64,000 nucleotides of DNA from Nitzschia sp. pyKryTriq1 (GCA_956465555.1 OY101129.1:310001-374000); one strand, 5' to 3'; shown: positions 52,615 through 63,255, counted from the first letter of the stretch. Made by a program: numbers and translations. Notes: a model not told the origin generated them from the sequence alone.

Positions 52615-54093
52615 CTACGAACAGATCTTGGCGGTGAAGTTTGTTGGTATAGCATAGGAAACCATGTTGTTCCATTCCGTAAATAGTCCACTGGTAGTAA
52701 ACTCCAGCTCGTGGACAACGTTCTGATAGAGATCACAGAAATCAAAACAGATTGCGGTTCCTTCTTGGGCGCCGACCATTGGGCTTTCCGCCCCATCCAA
52801 GCGAGGCGTTCTTGTTCGAGTACAAAACAGACACGCATAAAGAGGTGAAGTCTCACCACCATCGTCGTCGATGGAAGTGTCCTGAACAGGTTCTGCAGTG
52901 ACTGTGACGTGAGTTTTGGTCTTGGTAGGGGAAACCCTGGTGATAGTTTCCGTCCGAGTCAAGATTCGATCATGTAGAACTCGGGATGTGGTGAAAACAG
53001 TAGTCTTGCCATCGGGAGATCTCTGCGAGTCGCCCTTCCAGGCGGCTGGTGAGCGAGGGCTGCTCAGTGACAAGGGACCGGTGGCCGGTGTTCCTTTGGA
53101 TAATGTTTCCGACGTCATCCACACGTCCTTATCCTTAAAGCCAATCTCTTGGCGGGTAATGCGTTGGAATGGCTGGCTACCAAATACCTTTTCAAAGACA
53201 TCGTATGGGTTGGAAAAGGGCTCAAAGTTGCGGGCCTTGAATAGATGAGATAGAGGCCCTCCAAATAATCGGCGAGTCGTGGATTCGGTAAAGTGCGTCT
53301 CTGCCTCTTCATCCTCTTCGCTGCTGGTAGACGAATCCGCTAGTGAAGGTCTGTCCAAAGCACTACTACGATTCGTAGTCACTGTGGCTGCCGTGACACT
53401 CCGGCTATTTCCCGCCCTTTTGGAAGTGGTACTGACAGAGACTGACGCTGGGGCACAGCACGAATTCTTTTCATCGATGTCGCTATCCCCCGAATCCTCA
53501 GCCGCCGTCGAAGCACCCGAGGAGGAACGCGATAGAGGAGGAACACTTTCGTTCTCCCTCGTTCTACTAGTATTCTTCCGAAGAAGAGAAGCTTCGTGAC
53601 CGATATCGCCACCACCAACAAAGTCGGATGATATCGCGCTTCCAGTGAAAGGCTTGCCTCCCACAAACATGGCGCCCCGAACACCAGCTTGCAGCTTCGC
53701 TTGCTCTAGTTCCCGACATAAATTGTCGTATCGCCGCCGACTGTCAGCACTCATCAAGGTCTCGTAACATGCGGCAAGTAGGTTGAAAAACTGATATCTC
53801 CGCCGCCGTTCTCGCTGTGTGATGTCTACAGCTTGCTTCCTTCCAGGATGGTTCCATAAAGCCAAACGTTTATACGACTGTCGGATCTCCATCCCGGTGG
53901 CATCTCGTCGTATTTGAAGTACCTGATAAGGGTTAGCAGGCGAATGCGAATACTTGTTGTCAACTCCTTGACCGCCCGATGATGGAGGATTGAGTGTTCC
54001 CATTATTCGAGGAAACGAGAGGAGAGCGTGTTGTGGTCCCGAAGGTCTACAATCATCCTCTGGTGACGAGAGACATTCGCCGCACTTGTTCAT
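52615..54093 (-). CDS. J-domain protein with HPG instead of HPD
   Basis: 492 aa from the second in-frame ATG (MNKCGECLSSPEDDC). The frame opens further upstream to an ATG at 54312, but that stretch contains a Cys run and a pyrimidine-rich TTTTGCAACAG that looks like a splice acceptor, so the true start is uncertain. The J domain is near residues 48-115: NPYQVLQIRRDATGMEIRQS, YKRLALWNHPGRKQA, FFNLLAACYETLMSADSRRR. The catalytic tripeptide reads HPG, so it is unlikely to stimulate Hsp70 in the normal way. After it come a long Ser-rich segment, a FEKVFGSQPFQRITRQEIGF block as in DNAJB proteins, and a beta-rich part (VLHDRILTRTETITRVSPTK). A C-terminal Cys pair CLFC follows. Confidence 0.82.
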   Translation of the reverse strand: MNKCGECLSSPEDDCRPSGPQHALLSFPRIMGTLNPPSSGGQGVDNKYSHSPANPYQVLQIRRDATGMEIRQSYKRLALWNHPGRKQAVDITQRERRRRYQFFNLLAACYETLMSADSRRRYDNLCRELEQAKLQAGVRGAMFVGGKPFTGSAISSDFVGGGDIGHEASLLRKNTSRTRENESVPPLSRSSSGASTAAEDSGDSDIDEKNSCCAPASVSVSTTSKRAGNSRSVTAATVTTNRSSALDRPSLADSSTSSEEDEEAETHFTESTTRRLFGGPLSHLFKARNFEPFSNPYDVFEKVFGSQPFQRITRQEIGFKDKDVWMTSETLSKGTPATGPLSLSSPRSPAAWKGDSQRSPDGKTTVFTTSRVLHDRILTRTETITRVSPTKTKTHVTVTAEPVQDTSIDDDGGETSPLYACLFCTRTRTPRLDGAESPMVGAQEGTAICFDFCDLYQNVVHELEFTTSGLFTEWNNMVSYAIPTNFTAKICS

Positions 54094-55143
54094 GGCGGAC
54101 GACCCACTGTTGCAAAATAAATAAATCAAAAGGAACAATGTTGTGAGCTCGATGTCAAATCGGCGTTGGGCGCCTACTACTTGGCTTTTACAATTGGAAG
54201 GATGATAATGGTATTCACAACAGCAGCAGCAACAACAACGCTGTATTATTTCCACTCCTATTTTCGAAAGGTTTGAGGTCGAAGGGGTCGACTCCAACAT
54301 AGAATTTATCATGCCATGAAGATATTAAATTATCTCAACGGAAGACTGCACACGTTGAAAACGTCTCAACGAGCAACGAGGGCGCTTCTCACCTGCTGCA
54401 AAATAATGACTGACTGATGGCTCAAACCAAAAAAAGTGACGACACAAGCTTCAGGACCACTAGCTTCAATCGATGGTACAAGTACGATGCAATCAAAGCT
54501 TGTCGATGGTGGTCTTGAAGATAGATCGATGGAACTGCCCTTCGTTCCTTTCCGATCGGTCGAACGACCTTTTCCTCTCTTCTGCCGGTATCTGGTGGAC
54601 GATCGACGGTGATTACGTTTGGGCTTTCTTTGTCGGCAACAAAGAGGAAGAAATTCCTTCCATTCAAAAACTCAGGCAACTCCACTACTACTGCCGCCGC
54701 TGCAAGCTTAACTATGGTCATCCAGCGATTAGCGAGGAAGACATTTCCTATATTAAGTAATCAAATAATATATGTATTCGTTAACGTAGCTTTGATTTCC
54801 CTAAATAATTGAAATTCCACAGTAAAATGGCGGTCTCGACGTCTCATCTTTTTCTCGGGACTTCGTGTTGAAAAACTAAGTACGAAATCTTGAAATCTTC
54901 TCCTCCGTCCTTCTCAGTCTGTGCTTTGTCAGCTGCCTTGATGCCGATACATACGGGTAGCAACGTCATCGTTCATTATTATTTCTTTCGCTGAGAGATG
55001 CTTCTTCTTCGTTCATCGATCGTGCTGTCGTCGTCGGCTGTTTTCCATCAAGCATGATGTGCAGCAACACGACAACAGATGACAGCTGGACAAGGCGTCT
55101 CTCCTCCCGCAGCAGAGCAGTATATTGAAAACACATATCTTCA
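54094..55143. other. Divergent intergenic region with uncertain 5' exon of the J-like gene
   Basis: 1.05 kb. The first ~220 bases could be coding or an intron of the upstream minus-strand gene (open frame with seven consecutive Cys codons and a hydrophobic segment). The remainder holds no convincing ORF and includes promoter sequence for the PAP2 phosphatase. Confidence 0.4.
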
Positions 55144-55929
55144 ATGCAAGCAATGAAGTCGGTTTTTGTTCCATCCTTGTTGGTACTGCTACTGCTGGTC
55201 CACTGGTTGCCGTGCGAGAGTTTGTTCGTGACATCCACTCGAGTTAAGAAGTATACCAACCATTCCACCCAGGTCCTCAAAAACTCTCAATCCTCACGAG
55301 TAAAAAAGATGAAGTACGCCTCTTATTCTTCGTCCCTCTCGTCAACCAGCGAAAGTTCTATCTATGGCGACGCCGCCCTTCCACCACGAAGACTGCCCAA
55401 GATTATTTATTTTCTCAATGCGGGTACAAAGTGGGTTGTGAGCTTGGCTGTCACGGTCGGAGTCTTTTGGAATCCACGCCGATTTCAAGGACCGTATATC
55501 GTGGTTGGATCTATCGCCGCGACTTATTTGGCGGCGTATTTGAAGAAGATCTTCGATCAAGGTCGGCCCGAAGGGGCGCCATTTACAGATCCTGGAATGC
55601 CGTCCAGTCATGCATTGGTTTCCTTTTTCGTGGCCATGGCGTGGCACCATGCTTTAGGCAGCGGGGCGGGGCGACCGTGGCTCCTAGCATCCGCACTTTT
55701 GGTATCGATACTCCGAGTGATATGTGGATATCACACCGTACCGCAGATTGCGGTCGGTGGTACCTTGGGAACCTTGCTAGGGCATGCTTGGATGAGTCTT
55801 GGTTTTGTTTTGGAAACGCACAACGGAAAGGGGACATTCACCTTTGCCTGGTCGGCATACCTGATCGGATCGGCCTTTTACATTCATAAAAATTTGCGAA
55901 GATGGCTTACGGATGAAAAATATCTGTGA
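55144..55929 (+). CDS. PAP2-family lipid phosphate phosphatase, plastid/ER type
   Basis: 261 aa, single exon. Hydrolyses phosphatidate or prenyl/dolichyl diphosphates at a membrane. The three PAP2 signature motifs are present: KKIFDQGRP (KxxxxxxRP), GMPSSHA (PSSH) and RVICGYHTVPQIAVGG (SRxxxGxH, with the catalytic His). Several TM helices are visible (FLNAGTKWVVSLAVTVGVFW; IVVGSIAATYLAAYLKKI; ALVSFFVAMAWHHAL; LLASALLVSILRVICGYHTV). The N-terminus is a signal peptide (KSVFVPSLLVLLLLVHWLPC) followed by ESLFVTS, compatible with plastid or ER targeting. The HTVPQ end is as in plant plastid LPP-epsilon and dolichyl diphosphatases. MKSV at 55153 is an alternative start. Confidence 0.92.
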   Translation: MQAMKSVFVPSLLVLLLLVHWLPCESLFVTSTRVKKYTNHSTQVLKNSQSSRVKKMKYASYSSSLSSTSESSIYGDAALPPRRLPKIIYFLNAGTKWVVSLAVTVGVFWNPRRFQGPYIVVGSIAATYLAAYLKKIFDQGRPEGAPFTDPGMPSSHALVSFFVAMAWHHALGSGAGRPWLLASALLVSILRVICGYHTVPQIAVGGTLGTLLGHAWMSLGFVLETHNGKGTFTFAWSAYLIGSAFYIHKNLRRWLTDEKYL

Positions 55930-56382
55930 TTTACTTTTACTAAGCTCTAAGCAGTTCCAGAGAATATGGAGCCCTTGTGTTTCTCGTCCCTGGAGTATTG
56001 TGCTACCACACATCATGACGGGGCTTCTCTTTTCAGAAACATCCCGAAGAGATACTGTATTCGAATGCTCTGAGGAGGCTCTAAAAAGACAAGCATCTAG
56101 TTTCAACATACGTGTCCCGGCACTGTGCCAGTACTCGTACGAAAGAAACCATGGGGTATGATTTCTTCAGATCCGAATGCATGGTTCGCCCGTACACACT
56201 TGAACGATGGCTTCAGTCACTTCGGGTGGATATATGCAAACGAAATCAGGGCCGAAGCGGTCATCTGTCGATTACAATAATATGACTCGGCTTGCAGCCA
56301 TCATTAATTATGTACTTTTGTGTCTTCCCTGACGATGAATAGGGACACGACCCGCGAAAATATAACTTGATATTTGATGTAC
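55930..56382. other. Convergent intergenic region
   Basis: 453 bases between the PAP2 stop and the EF-hand gene stop. Both 3' UTRs should be here. Nothing else seen. Confidence 0.45.
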
Positions 56383-57788
56383 TTAGCTTGACCGCAGGTC
56401 CGAGAATGATTTCAAAATCATGGAAACTATATCCGCACCTTCTTCTTCATCCAAAGACGATCGGGTACCAACGATGCTACCAGTTGAGAAGGAGTCTCGC
56501 AATTCCTGCGTCATTGGCGCTAGACGAGCATAACTGTTGTCCATGTCATTCCGTGCCATCAGATCTTCGATCTTGATGGGATGGGCGGGATTTCCTTCAT
56601 CGTCTTTGCTATCGGAAAGCACTAGACCCGTTTGGGAAACTCTAGGTAACTTGAGTAGTTTGACGAAACCGTCTTCGACGAGTTCTTCTTTTGGTTGATA
56701 TTCTTCACTTGCCAACGTTGCGTTTTGAGTCTCTTCAGCAGTTGGTTTTTGCCATTCGTCAGACAATGCTGTTTGCACAATGTTGAACATGGATGCTGGA
56801 CAATGAGAGGTTGTTGGACTGTTCATGGAGTGTTTGAAAGCATCAAGAACCAACGCCTCGTTCAGCAGCTTTCCCCGACGATCCGCAAAGGCGCGGATTC
56901 TCAAGATAAATTCCTGGGCTTCTGAGGGGCCAACGACGTTATCTTCATTCCGATCCGTCGACATGATCACCGCGAATAGGTCCAGCAACTCTTTAGCCGC
57001 ATGCGCTTTCTATAATTATTCAACAATGTAAGAGAATGATTGGCAACATACGGCAGCAGCTCGTCCTCGAAGTATCACACGCAAGAAAAAACAATCCATC
57101 TAATACGGGTACGTACCTTGATTTCGGCTTGAATCTTGGTATTCTCTCGGATCAATTTTCGGTACTCCGAAACATTTTTTCCTTCTCGTAGGACCACTTG
57201 ATCAAATCGTTTCTCAATATCCGACATGCGCTTGAGTTCTCGCCCCATTCGACCGACCTCGATCTCAAGCCGCATACGTTTGGCTGATAATTCATTTACG
57301 GATAGCCGCAACTTGTTGGATTCTTCTCGATAAGCTAAAGGATATTGATGATAAGCAAAATAGTACAGTAGCACGGAGGAAGAGGAGGAAAAGGAAAGCA
57401 AACTTGATGAGAAAAGATACACCACTGCTCCTTCCTCTCATATAATGGTGACATCATCATTCTTGATGATTCATGATCATTAGTACTTACTCGGCATCCA
57501 TTGAAGTTTCTTTCTTTGCACTACCACCCAAGGTCCCGTGATAAGAGGAACTGAGAACGCAATATACGTCACCAAACTGGATTCCACCCACATGGTAAAT
57601 AGCCCCATTAATACGGCTGCCATTGCGACCATTCCGATGATCCAGGTCAAGAGTTGATTGCCCAGCGACACTTTGTTGATATTGTAGAGTTTTACCCCAT
57701 CAAAATTGGCATCCGCGATACTCAAAGAAGCAGCAGCCGCAGCCGACTGGATAGGAATATGGCCGTCCATTCGAACAAAGTCCGACAT
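56383..57788 (-). CDS. Two-TM protein with coiled coil and EF-hand-like loop
   Basis: Minus-strand exons 57491-57788, 57117-57334, 56383-57009 (380 aa); introns GT-AG with consistent phases. Exon 1: a cytosolic start (MSDFVRMDGHIPIQSAAAAA) and two adjacent TM helices (NQLLTWIIGMVAMAAVLMGL; ESSLVTYIAFSVPLITGPWV). Exon 2: a basic coiled coil (LRLSVNELSAKRMRLEIEVG; KRMSDIEKRFDQVVLREGKN). Exon 3: AAKELLDLFAVIMSTDRNED followed by NVVGPSEAQEFI, which has EF-hand spacing (D-x-N-x-D...E at position 12), then a disordered acidic tail. It therefore combines a hairpin membrane anchor, a coiled coil and one probable Ca-binding loop. I do not recognise the family. Any calcium role is inferred from the loop. 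Confidence 0.82.
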
Positions 57789-58767
57789 GATGTTGTTGTT
57801 GTTGTGTGGATCAAAGAAGTCGTGCGATAAAATTACCCAAGGATGATATTAGCCGAGAACAAGAATCAGTCGGTCAGACTCGGTGGCTTCAAGACTCGAT
57901 CTGGTGTCCGCGTGTGGCTATCTATGATCTTGATCAAAGAGGTGCTGATCGACCTGTTGCAACAGTACTTCTTGCTGTTCTCGATGATTGATTCTTCAGA
58001 TTGCAGCTCAACAACATCCAATGAGACAACATAAGCATGGCGTAACAGTCATCTTTTCGTTTGCATCATCGATCTCACGCGCAGACCCATCAGAACAATT
58101 ATTATTCACAGCAGTCGGTCGTCGGCCGCAGTCGGCATCCTCGCAGGCGCACGTGGCAGCGGAATAAATCATAGCTGTATATCCTTCATACATTCTTCAG
58201 AAATGTATGTCAAGATACTTTAGGTTTACTTATAGAGCCTTGGGGAGGACGGTATCTTCCAGCGATCGAAAACCCCTAAGTATCTGATTTTTATTTAAGG
58301 ATACCAATCGGAGTATATGCAATAATATGGATAATGATCGATACTCGTACAAATAATACAGCTACAGTACGGTGCATTACAGTAGCTACTAAACACTAAA
58401 AGCCAGCACGCGTTCCCAATCCTTTCCAATGGAATCATCAATCATGAGTGAACCAATCGTGTTCTAAAGTAATGTACGACGTACAGACTTCGAAAGAAAA
58501 AAATGACCCCTCGTTCTACGCGCGCGCGCGACGACCAAAGACCCGTGATTTGAAAAATATTGCACTGTTGATAACGGTCATCTTTGTGGAAACCCCATCA
58601 CGACGAGAACGAGAAAGGTCAAGAGGTGATCAAGCAAGAGACCGAGACCTCCCACACAATAATCAATCTCTTCTTGAATGCCATACCTGCAATCATAATA
58701 TTTTTGCTATCGCATTGATCGTCAATTCAGCCTTTACCCAGCTTTAATCACGATACGATACGATACG
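57789..58767. promoter_or_regulatory. Divergent intergenic region
   Basis: 979 bases between divergent starts. Contains a CGCGCGCGCG alternating run near 58519-58529 and ends in a CGATA tandem repeat that runs into the phosphomannose isomerase start codon (58751-58770). No ORF is supported. Confidence 0.4.
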
Positions 58768-58770
58768 ATG
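58751..58770 (+). repeat. CGATA tandem repeat fused to start codon
   Basis: Three perfect CGATA units and a fourth reading CGATG lie directly before the phosphomannose isomerase frame; the ATG at 58768 is made from the last unit. Length changes here would move the 5' UTR without touching the protein. Confidence 0.85.
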
Positions 58771-60350
58771 GAAGGGCTTTCGCTTTCCACTCCCCAAAAA
58801 TCCAAGAACGTTCATTATCAGAACGGAGCCGGTGCCGAGATCCCCGAAACGCCAGCCGTCGGAGGCAGAAAGACGGTGATTGGTTTGGTGCCGGTTGTGA
58901 AGGATTACGCATGGGGCATCCGTGGTATGGACTCGCGAGTGGCCCGGTATGCGCTGGAGTGCAAGACGCTGGACGAAGTGGATCCCGACACTCCGTATGC
59001 GGAACTGTGGATCGGGACTCACCCCAAAGGACCGTCCATGTTGAAGACGGGCGAGTCGCTCCGCGATGCGATTGGAGAGGACTTGCCCTTTTTGTTCAAG
59101 GTTCTCTCGGCAGGAAAGGCGCTCAGTATCCAAGCTCACCCGGACAAGGAACTGGCGGAACGGCTGAATTCCGAAGATCCTCGGAACTACGGCGATGCCA
59201 ATCATAAACCTGAAATGGCGATTGCCTTGACGCCCTTTGAGGCCATGTGTGGATTTCGACGACTGGAAGAAATTTCATTTCTCATCAAGAAGCACCCTGA
59301 ATTCGCGGCATGTCTCAGTCAGGAGGCCAAGCTCGCGGTATTTTTGGCGAAGGATCCGAACGATCAAAAGGACGCCCTCCAAAAACTGTTTTCTAGTTTC
59401 ATGAAATGCGACCCTGAGATTTCCGAACGGCAGCTCAAATTGTTGTTGGTCAGGCTTCAGGCGGAACAGTCCAACCTACATCCTCATCCCCACGATGAAC
59501 CAGCTTGGGAACGTAAATGTTCGAGGGCAGTCATGCGTTTGTCTCAGCAATTTCCGGGTGATCCAGGAGCCATGGCGCCACTCTTTCTGAACTACTTGTT
59601 GATTGCTCCTGGTGAATCTTTCTTTATGGCGGCGAATGAGCCTCATGCATATGTGGCTGGAGAAATCATTGAATGTATGGCCTGCAGTGATAATGTGGTA
59701 AGTTATTTTTATTTGAGGGGCCGGGCTGGCGGAAATTCAACGTCGTCCGTACGACAGCAATGTCGAAAAATGGTCTCTAACTGCACTACTATCTATAGGT
59801 TCGAGCGGGTTTGACGCCGAAATTCAAGGATGTGGACAATCTCGTAGACATGCTCACGTACAGCACAGGTGGTCCAAGCATTGATGCCGGTGCCTATAGT
59901 GGGGAAAATGCAGACATTATTCGATACTCGCCGCCAGTCCCCGAATTTGAAGTCGTCATCTTACACATTGATCCTGGTCAAACGCTTACATTTCCCAACC
60001 CCCACCATCCTTCTATTCTAATCATTCTCGAGGGATCCGGTGAAATGGACGGCAAACTCTGTAGACCTGGACGATCTTACTATTGGCCGGCCCACGCGGA
60101 TGCATTGCATTTTACTGTCAGTGAGGAGCGTCGTGGACCCATGAAGGTGGCGGTAGCACACAGAAACACCAACCTGGGTCGTCCCACCGCCGTGAATCGG
60201 GATGACTTTGGTGGACACTCCAGTCATCGAGTCAGTGTCCCTGCATCGCCCATGCCGTACCAAGGAGGCTTTGGAAGGAATTCTCCCATGAAAGGAGGAG
60301 GGGAATCCATCCCGACTGCCTTTTTCGACAGTACTCTTCCCGAACTTTAA
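58768..60350 (+). CDS. MPI: Phosphomannose isomerase (class I)
   Basis: Interconverts fructose-6-P and mannose-6-P, feeding GDP-mannose for glycans and cell-wall polymers. Two exons, 58768-59697 and 59799-60350 (493 aa), GT-AG intron in phase. The cupin metal site is complete: Gln and His in SIQAHPDK, Glu in ANHKPEM, His in NEPHAYVAGE. YAELWIGTHPKGPS and PFLFKVLSAGKALS near the N-terminus, and SDNVVRAGLTPKFKDVDNL across the splice, are diagnostic. About 40 residues precede the usual start (MEGLSLSTPQKSKNVHYQNG) and ~60 residues of Ser/Gly/Pro-rich tail follow the second cupin. No targeting signal; cytosolic. Confidence 0.96.
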
Positions 60351-60601
60351 CAACTCCGTGGTGATGCTGCTGCTGCTGCTGCACGATATCACTACCGGAT
60401 AAATATTAATAATAACATCGCTTCGAGTTAGCAATAGCATTATGAATTACTTCTATTTTAGACTAGTCAGTCATGATACCATTATTAGTCTTCTTTTCTG
60501 AGGGGAAAGAATAAATTATCGACCCCCTGTACCTTTACTTTACGAGGAGATTCAACCGACGAGATCTCGGACTCATTCCGTGGGGGTGCCCTCACCAGCA
60601 C
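60351..60601. other. Convergent intergenic region
   Basis: 251 bases between the phosphomannose isomerase stop and the small minus-strand gene. A CTG triplet run (60365-60382) is the only notable feature. Confidence 0.45.
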
Positions 60602-61132
60602 TCACATTTCCTCCTTGGCATCCTCCTCGGTCACCAACACATCTTGATCCCGCGCTTTGTCGACACTGTCGACTCTTGTATATTTGTCCTTGTTCTTGAA
60701 GCGCAGAAAGCGAGGTCGTCGTGATGGTTTCAGTTTCACCACGACTGAGGATGGTGCTGGCTTGCTGCTGCAGGTGGAGGAGGAGCCGAGGCGGGTAGTA
60801 GAAGAACAACGGGGGCATGAAGCATCATCATGATCGTGATCCTCCAAGAAATCACCATGGTGATGATCATCATGATCGTCTTCGACCACCACTGGCGTGG
60901 GAAATGTCACCAACATAGGAATCTTGGCTTCATTATGCTTCAAATAAGAAGAATCTCTGCGAAACAGGATGTTAGAATTGGAGTGTCTACTAGTAGTGTA
61001 GGGACCACGAGAGGAGCGGGGGCGGGACGGCGAGGAATCGTCATGCGACCGCCGAGCTGCGAGCTGAAGGGCAGCGACACGCTGTGCAATGTTTGGAAGG
61101 CCCGGAGGTGGCGGAGGTTTATTTGTCGACAT
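60602..61132 (-). CDS. Small disordered basic/His-rich protein
   Basis: 176 aa from ATG (MSTNKPPPPPGLPNIAQRVA). Starts with a proline run and a short helix (NIAQRVAALQLAARRSH), followed by Ser/Arg-rich text, an Asp/His block (DDHDDHHHGDFLEDHDHDDA) that could bind metal, a CPRC pair, and a basic block (KLKPSRRPRFLRFKNKDKYT). No domain is recognised. The open frame is long enough and the start context reasonable, but composition bias leaves some doubt that it is a real protein. Confidence 0.55.
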   Translation of the reverse strand: MSTNKPPPPPGLPNIAQRVAALQLAARRSHDDSSPSRPRSSRGPYTTSRHSNSNILFRRDSSYLKHNEAKIPMLVTFPTPVVVEDDHDDHHHGDFLEDHDHDDASCPRCSSTTRLGSSSTCSSKPAPSSVVVKLKPSRRPRFLRFKNKDKYTRVDSVDKARDQDVLVTEEDAKEEM

Positions 61133-61884
61133 TGTAATATCAACTTTTGGAGCAATGGAAACTATTCTGTGTCAACGGAAAGCTTAGCAACAATTAATTC
61201 TCCCAGCAGCCAGGAGCAGCAGGCAGCAGGACGCTGTAGAAAAGAGAATTGATGGAGCAACAGTACTTCGCCCCAGTCCAATTCCATCGAATTCAATTGA
61301 AATGGGAGCTCAAAAAGTCATATCGTCTATAACTTAGATTCCGGAGCACTTTTCGAAACGGACACAACAAGTAAATTGTGTACGAGTACTCGTAGAGATG
61401 TGAGCTGGAAGTTTCGGTTTCTCGCGTTTTGTGAGCATCTTTTCATCACATCATCTCTCACACACCGACCAACGAACTGAAACGCGCGCCAGTCGGGCTC
61501 GGAACTCGGAATGAATGGGCGGGCGGGCGCGCGCGTGTACAGCGTCGACTAAAACGACCTTATTTTGGAGATGCCCTTTTTTGGTTGATGGATGACGATG
61601 ATAATAATATGGTGTTGACGATTGACGATGATGATTGCTTGTGAGGAGACGCACGACGGCGTCGTCCATGCAAATAATGATCAAAAAGAGCACAACCGAA
61701 GCTAATGGTTGTTTCCTTGTACATCGATCGAAACCGCCTGAATTCGGAAAGATTCCATGTCGATGTAGTGGTTGGCGAAGAAAATCTTTTCCCTCCACGC
61801 ATTTTTGAGGATCGTTGGGTGCTTTGAGACGTCAATAATATCGACTTTATTGTTCGCAATGAGATCGATTTCAAGTCTTGGAAG
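61133..61884. promoter_or_regulatory. Divergent intergenic region
   Basis: 752 bases between divergent starts. Includes GAGTACTCGTAGAG near 61383 and a GGGCGGGCGGGCGCGCGCG patch at 61517-61535 that could take Z-DNA or quadruplex-like form. Open frames here are shadows with no features. Confidence 0.4.
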
Positions 61885-63255
61885 ATGAAATTATTGTTGG
61901 TGATCCACCTCCTGATTCTTCTCATTGGAAGTGCTGATTCTCTTGCCCGCCAGTTGAAAGGAGACGCGAAACCATCAGTTGTTAAAGACCAATCTTCATC
62001 GCCTCTTCAATTTCATGTGGCACCCATGCAAGGATATACCAACTATGCAACCAGAATGTTTTTCCGCAAGATATCCCCACTTTCAAAGCTGTGGACCGAA
62101 ATGGAAAAGGTACCAGATCTGATCGAGGCGGACGCTGCCGCTTTGGCTCGTCGTTTGGGTCCCCCCGGACATAAAGATATTGCACTGCAGCTGGGCGGAA
62201 ACGATCCAGCCAACATTCGGCAGTGCATGCGGCATCTTTCGAATCACGGATATTCGTTTGACGAAATCAATCTCAACTGTGGTTGTCCGAGTATTGAGTC
62301 CGGTGGAGCTACGTTGTTTGGTGCTAGTCTCATGAAGCAACCCAAGCTGACTCGCGAGCTGATAGCGGCCGTCCGTGAGGCTACTTCTACAAGTGATACC
62401 AGACTATCTTTGAAATGCCGCACGGCCGTGTATGATACAATCGAAGACATGATAGACAACGAAGAGCGTGCCGAGGAGGACTACCAGTGTTTGCACGATT
62501 ACATTGAGCATGCCAAACAAGGTGGGATCTCCCATCTCGTACTGCATGCCCGGCCAGTTGTATTGTCGGGTCTCTCTCCAACAAAGAACCGTCAGGTCCC
62601 GCCGATCGACTATTGTGTTGTTCAAAGAGTTGCCCGCGACTTTCCGTCGCTGGACGTGACACTCAATGGAGGGATTTCGGGATATGCTCAGCTCCAAAAG
62701 TTCCTCACAACTGGTGACAACTCGGAGGACTTGAAAGTATCGTCCTACATGGCTGGACGGTGGATACTTCGGCGTCCCCTTGATATGGCACTGGTGCAGA
62801 CTGACTTTCTTGACGGGAATCATTCTGATAAGGTTTCAAAGGAGTCGTCACTGACCAGCTCTAAAGTGGCAATAGAGGCTGTGAAACTCTACACGCAATT
62901 CTTGATGGAATGTGTCCAGCAGTCATCCTTCTCCGATTCTAGTATGCCTTCCCTCAACGACTTGTGTCTACCACTCTTCATGATCTCTGAACAACTACGA
63001 GAGGACTATGAGTATGATGCGGAAGAAGAGGCAGAGGAGTCAAATAATGGTGCCTGGTTGGAGTTTGATGCCATGGAAGAAATGTATGACTGTATCTGCG
63101 AGACAGTCCAGTGGTTGCAGGAGTTTCGTCGCGCCAACAAGCAAACCAATTTTTCGCCGCAAGCAATGGAATTCAATAAACTTTCTTCATCTTTGAAATC
63201 ATTGGTTGGCGCTAAGGTTGTAGGTAAATGGAAACGAAACCGTTCCGAACTATGA
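61885..63255 (+). CDS. tRNA-dihydrouridine synthase (DusA-like) with signal peptide
   Basis: 456 aa, single exon. FMN enzyme that reduces uridine in the tRNA D-loop. The first 20 residues are a strong signal peptide (KLLLVIHLLILLIGSADSLA), and the mature part starts SLARQLKGDAKPS, so plastid import is likely. The Dus core begins at ~residue 45: FHVAPMQGYTNYATRMFFRK, ALQLGGNDPANIRQCMRHLS, INLNCGCPSIESGGATLFGA (catalytic Cys in GCPS), SLKCR, HLVLHARPVVLSGLSPTKNR with the DusA-type SGLSP...R, and DVTLNGGISG. A C-terminal helical domain of ~150 residues is acidic, longer than in bacterial DusA. Tail-to-tail with the last gene (194 bases). The non-targeted alternative would need a different start, and no good ATG lies before the core. 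Confidence 0.92.
   Translation: MKLLLVIHLLILLIGSADSLARQLKGDAKPSVVKDQSSSPLQFHVAPMQGYTNYATRMFFRKISPLSKLWTEMEKVPDLIEADAAALARRLGPPGHKDIALQLGGNDPANIRQCMRHLSNHGYSFDEINLNCGCPSIESGGATLFGASLMKQPKLTRELIAAVREATSTSDTRLSLKCRTAVYDTIEDMIDNEERAEEDYQCLHDYIEHAKQGGISHLVLHARPVVLSGLSPTKNRQVPPIDYCVVQRVARDFPSLDVTLNGGISGYAQLQKFLTTGDNSEDLKVSSYMAGRWILRRPLDMALVQTDFLDGNHSDKVSKESSLTSSKVAIEAVKLYTQFLMECVQQSSFSDSSMPSLNDLCLPLFMISEQLREDYEYDAEEEAEESNNGAWLEFDAMEEMYDCICETVQWLQEFRRANKQTNFSPQAMEFNKLSSSLKSLVGAKVVGKWKRNRSEL

Noticed and set aside
54102-54312. Upstream extension of the J-like gene with a Cys run
   Set aside because: Contains a probable splice acceptor; kept only as an uncertain alternative start.
61451-61925. Minus-strand frames before the Dus gene
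   Set aside because: Low-complexity and overlapping the Dus start; no features.
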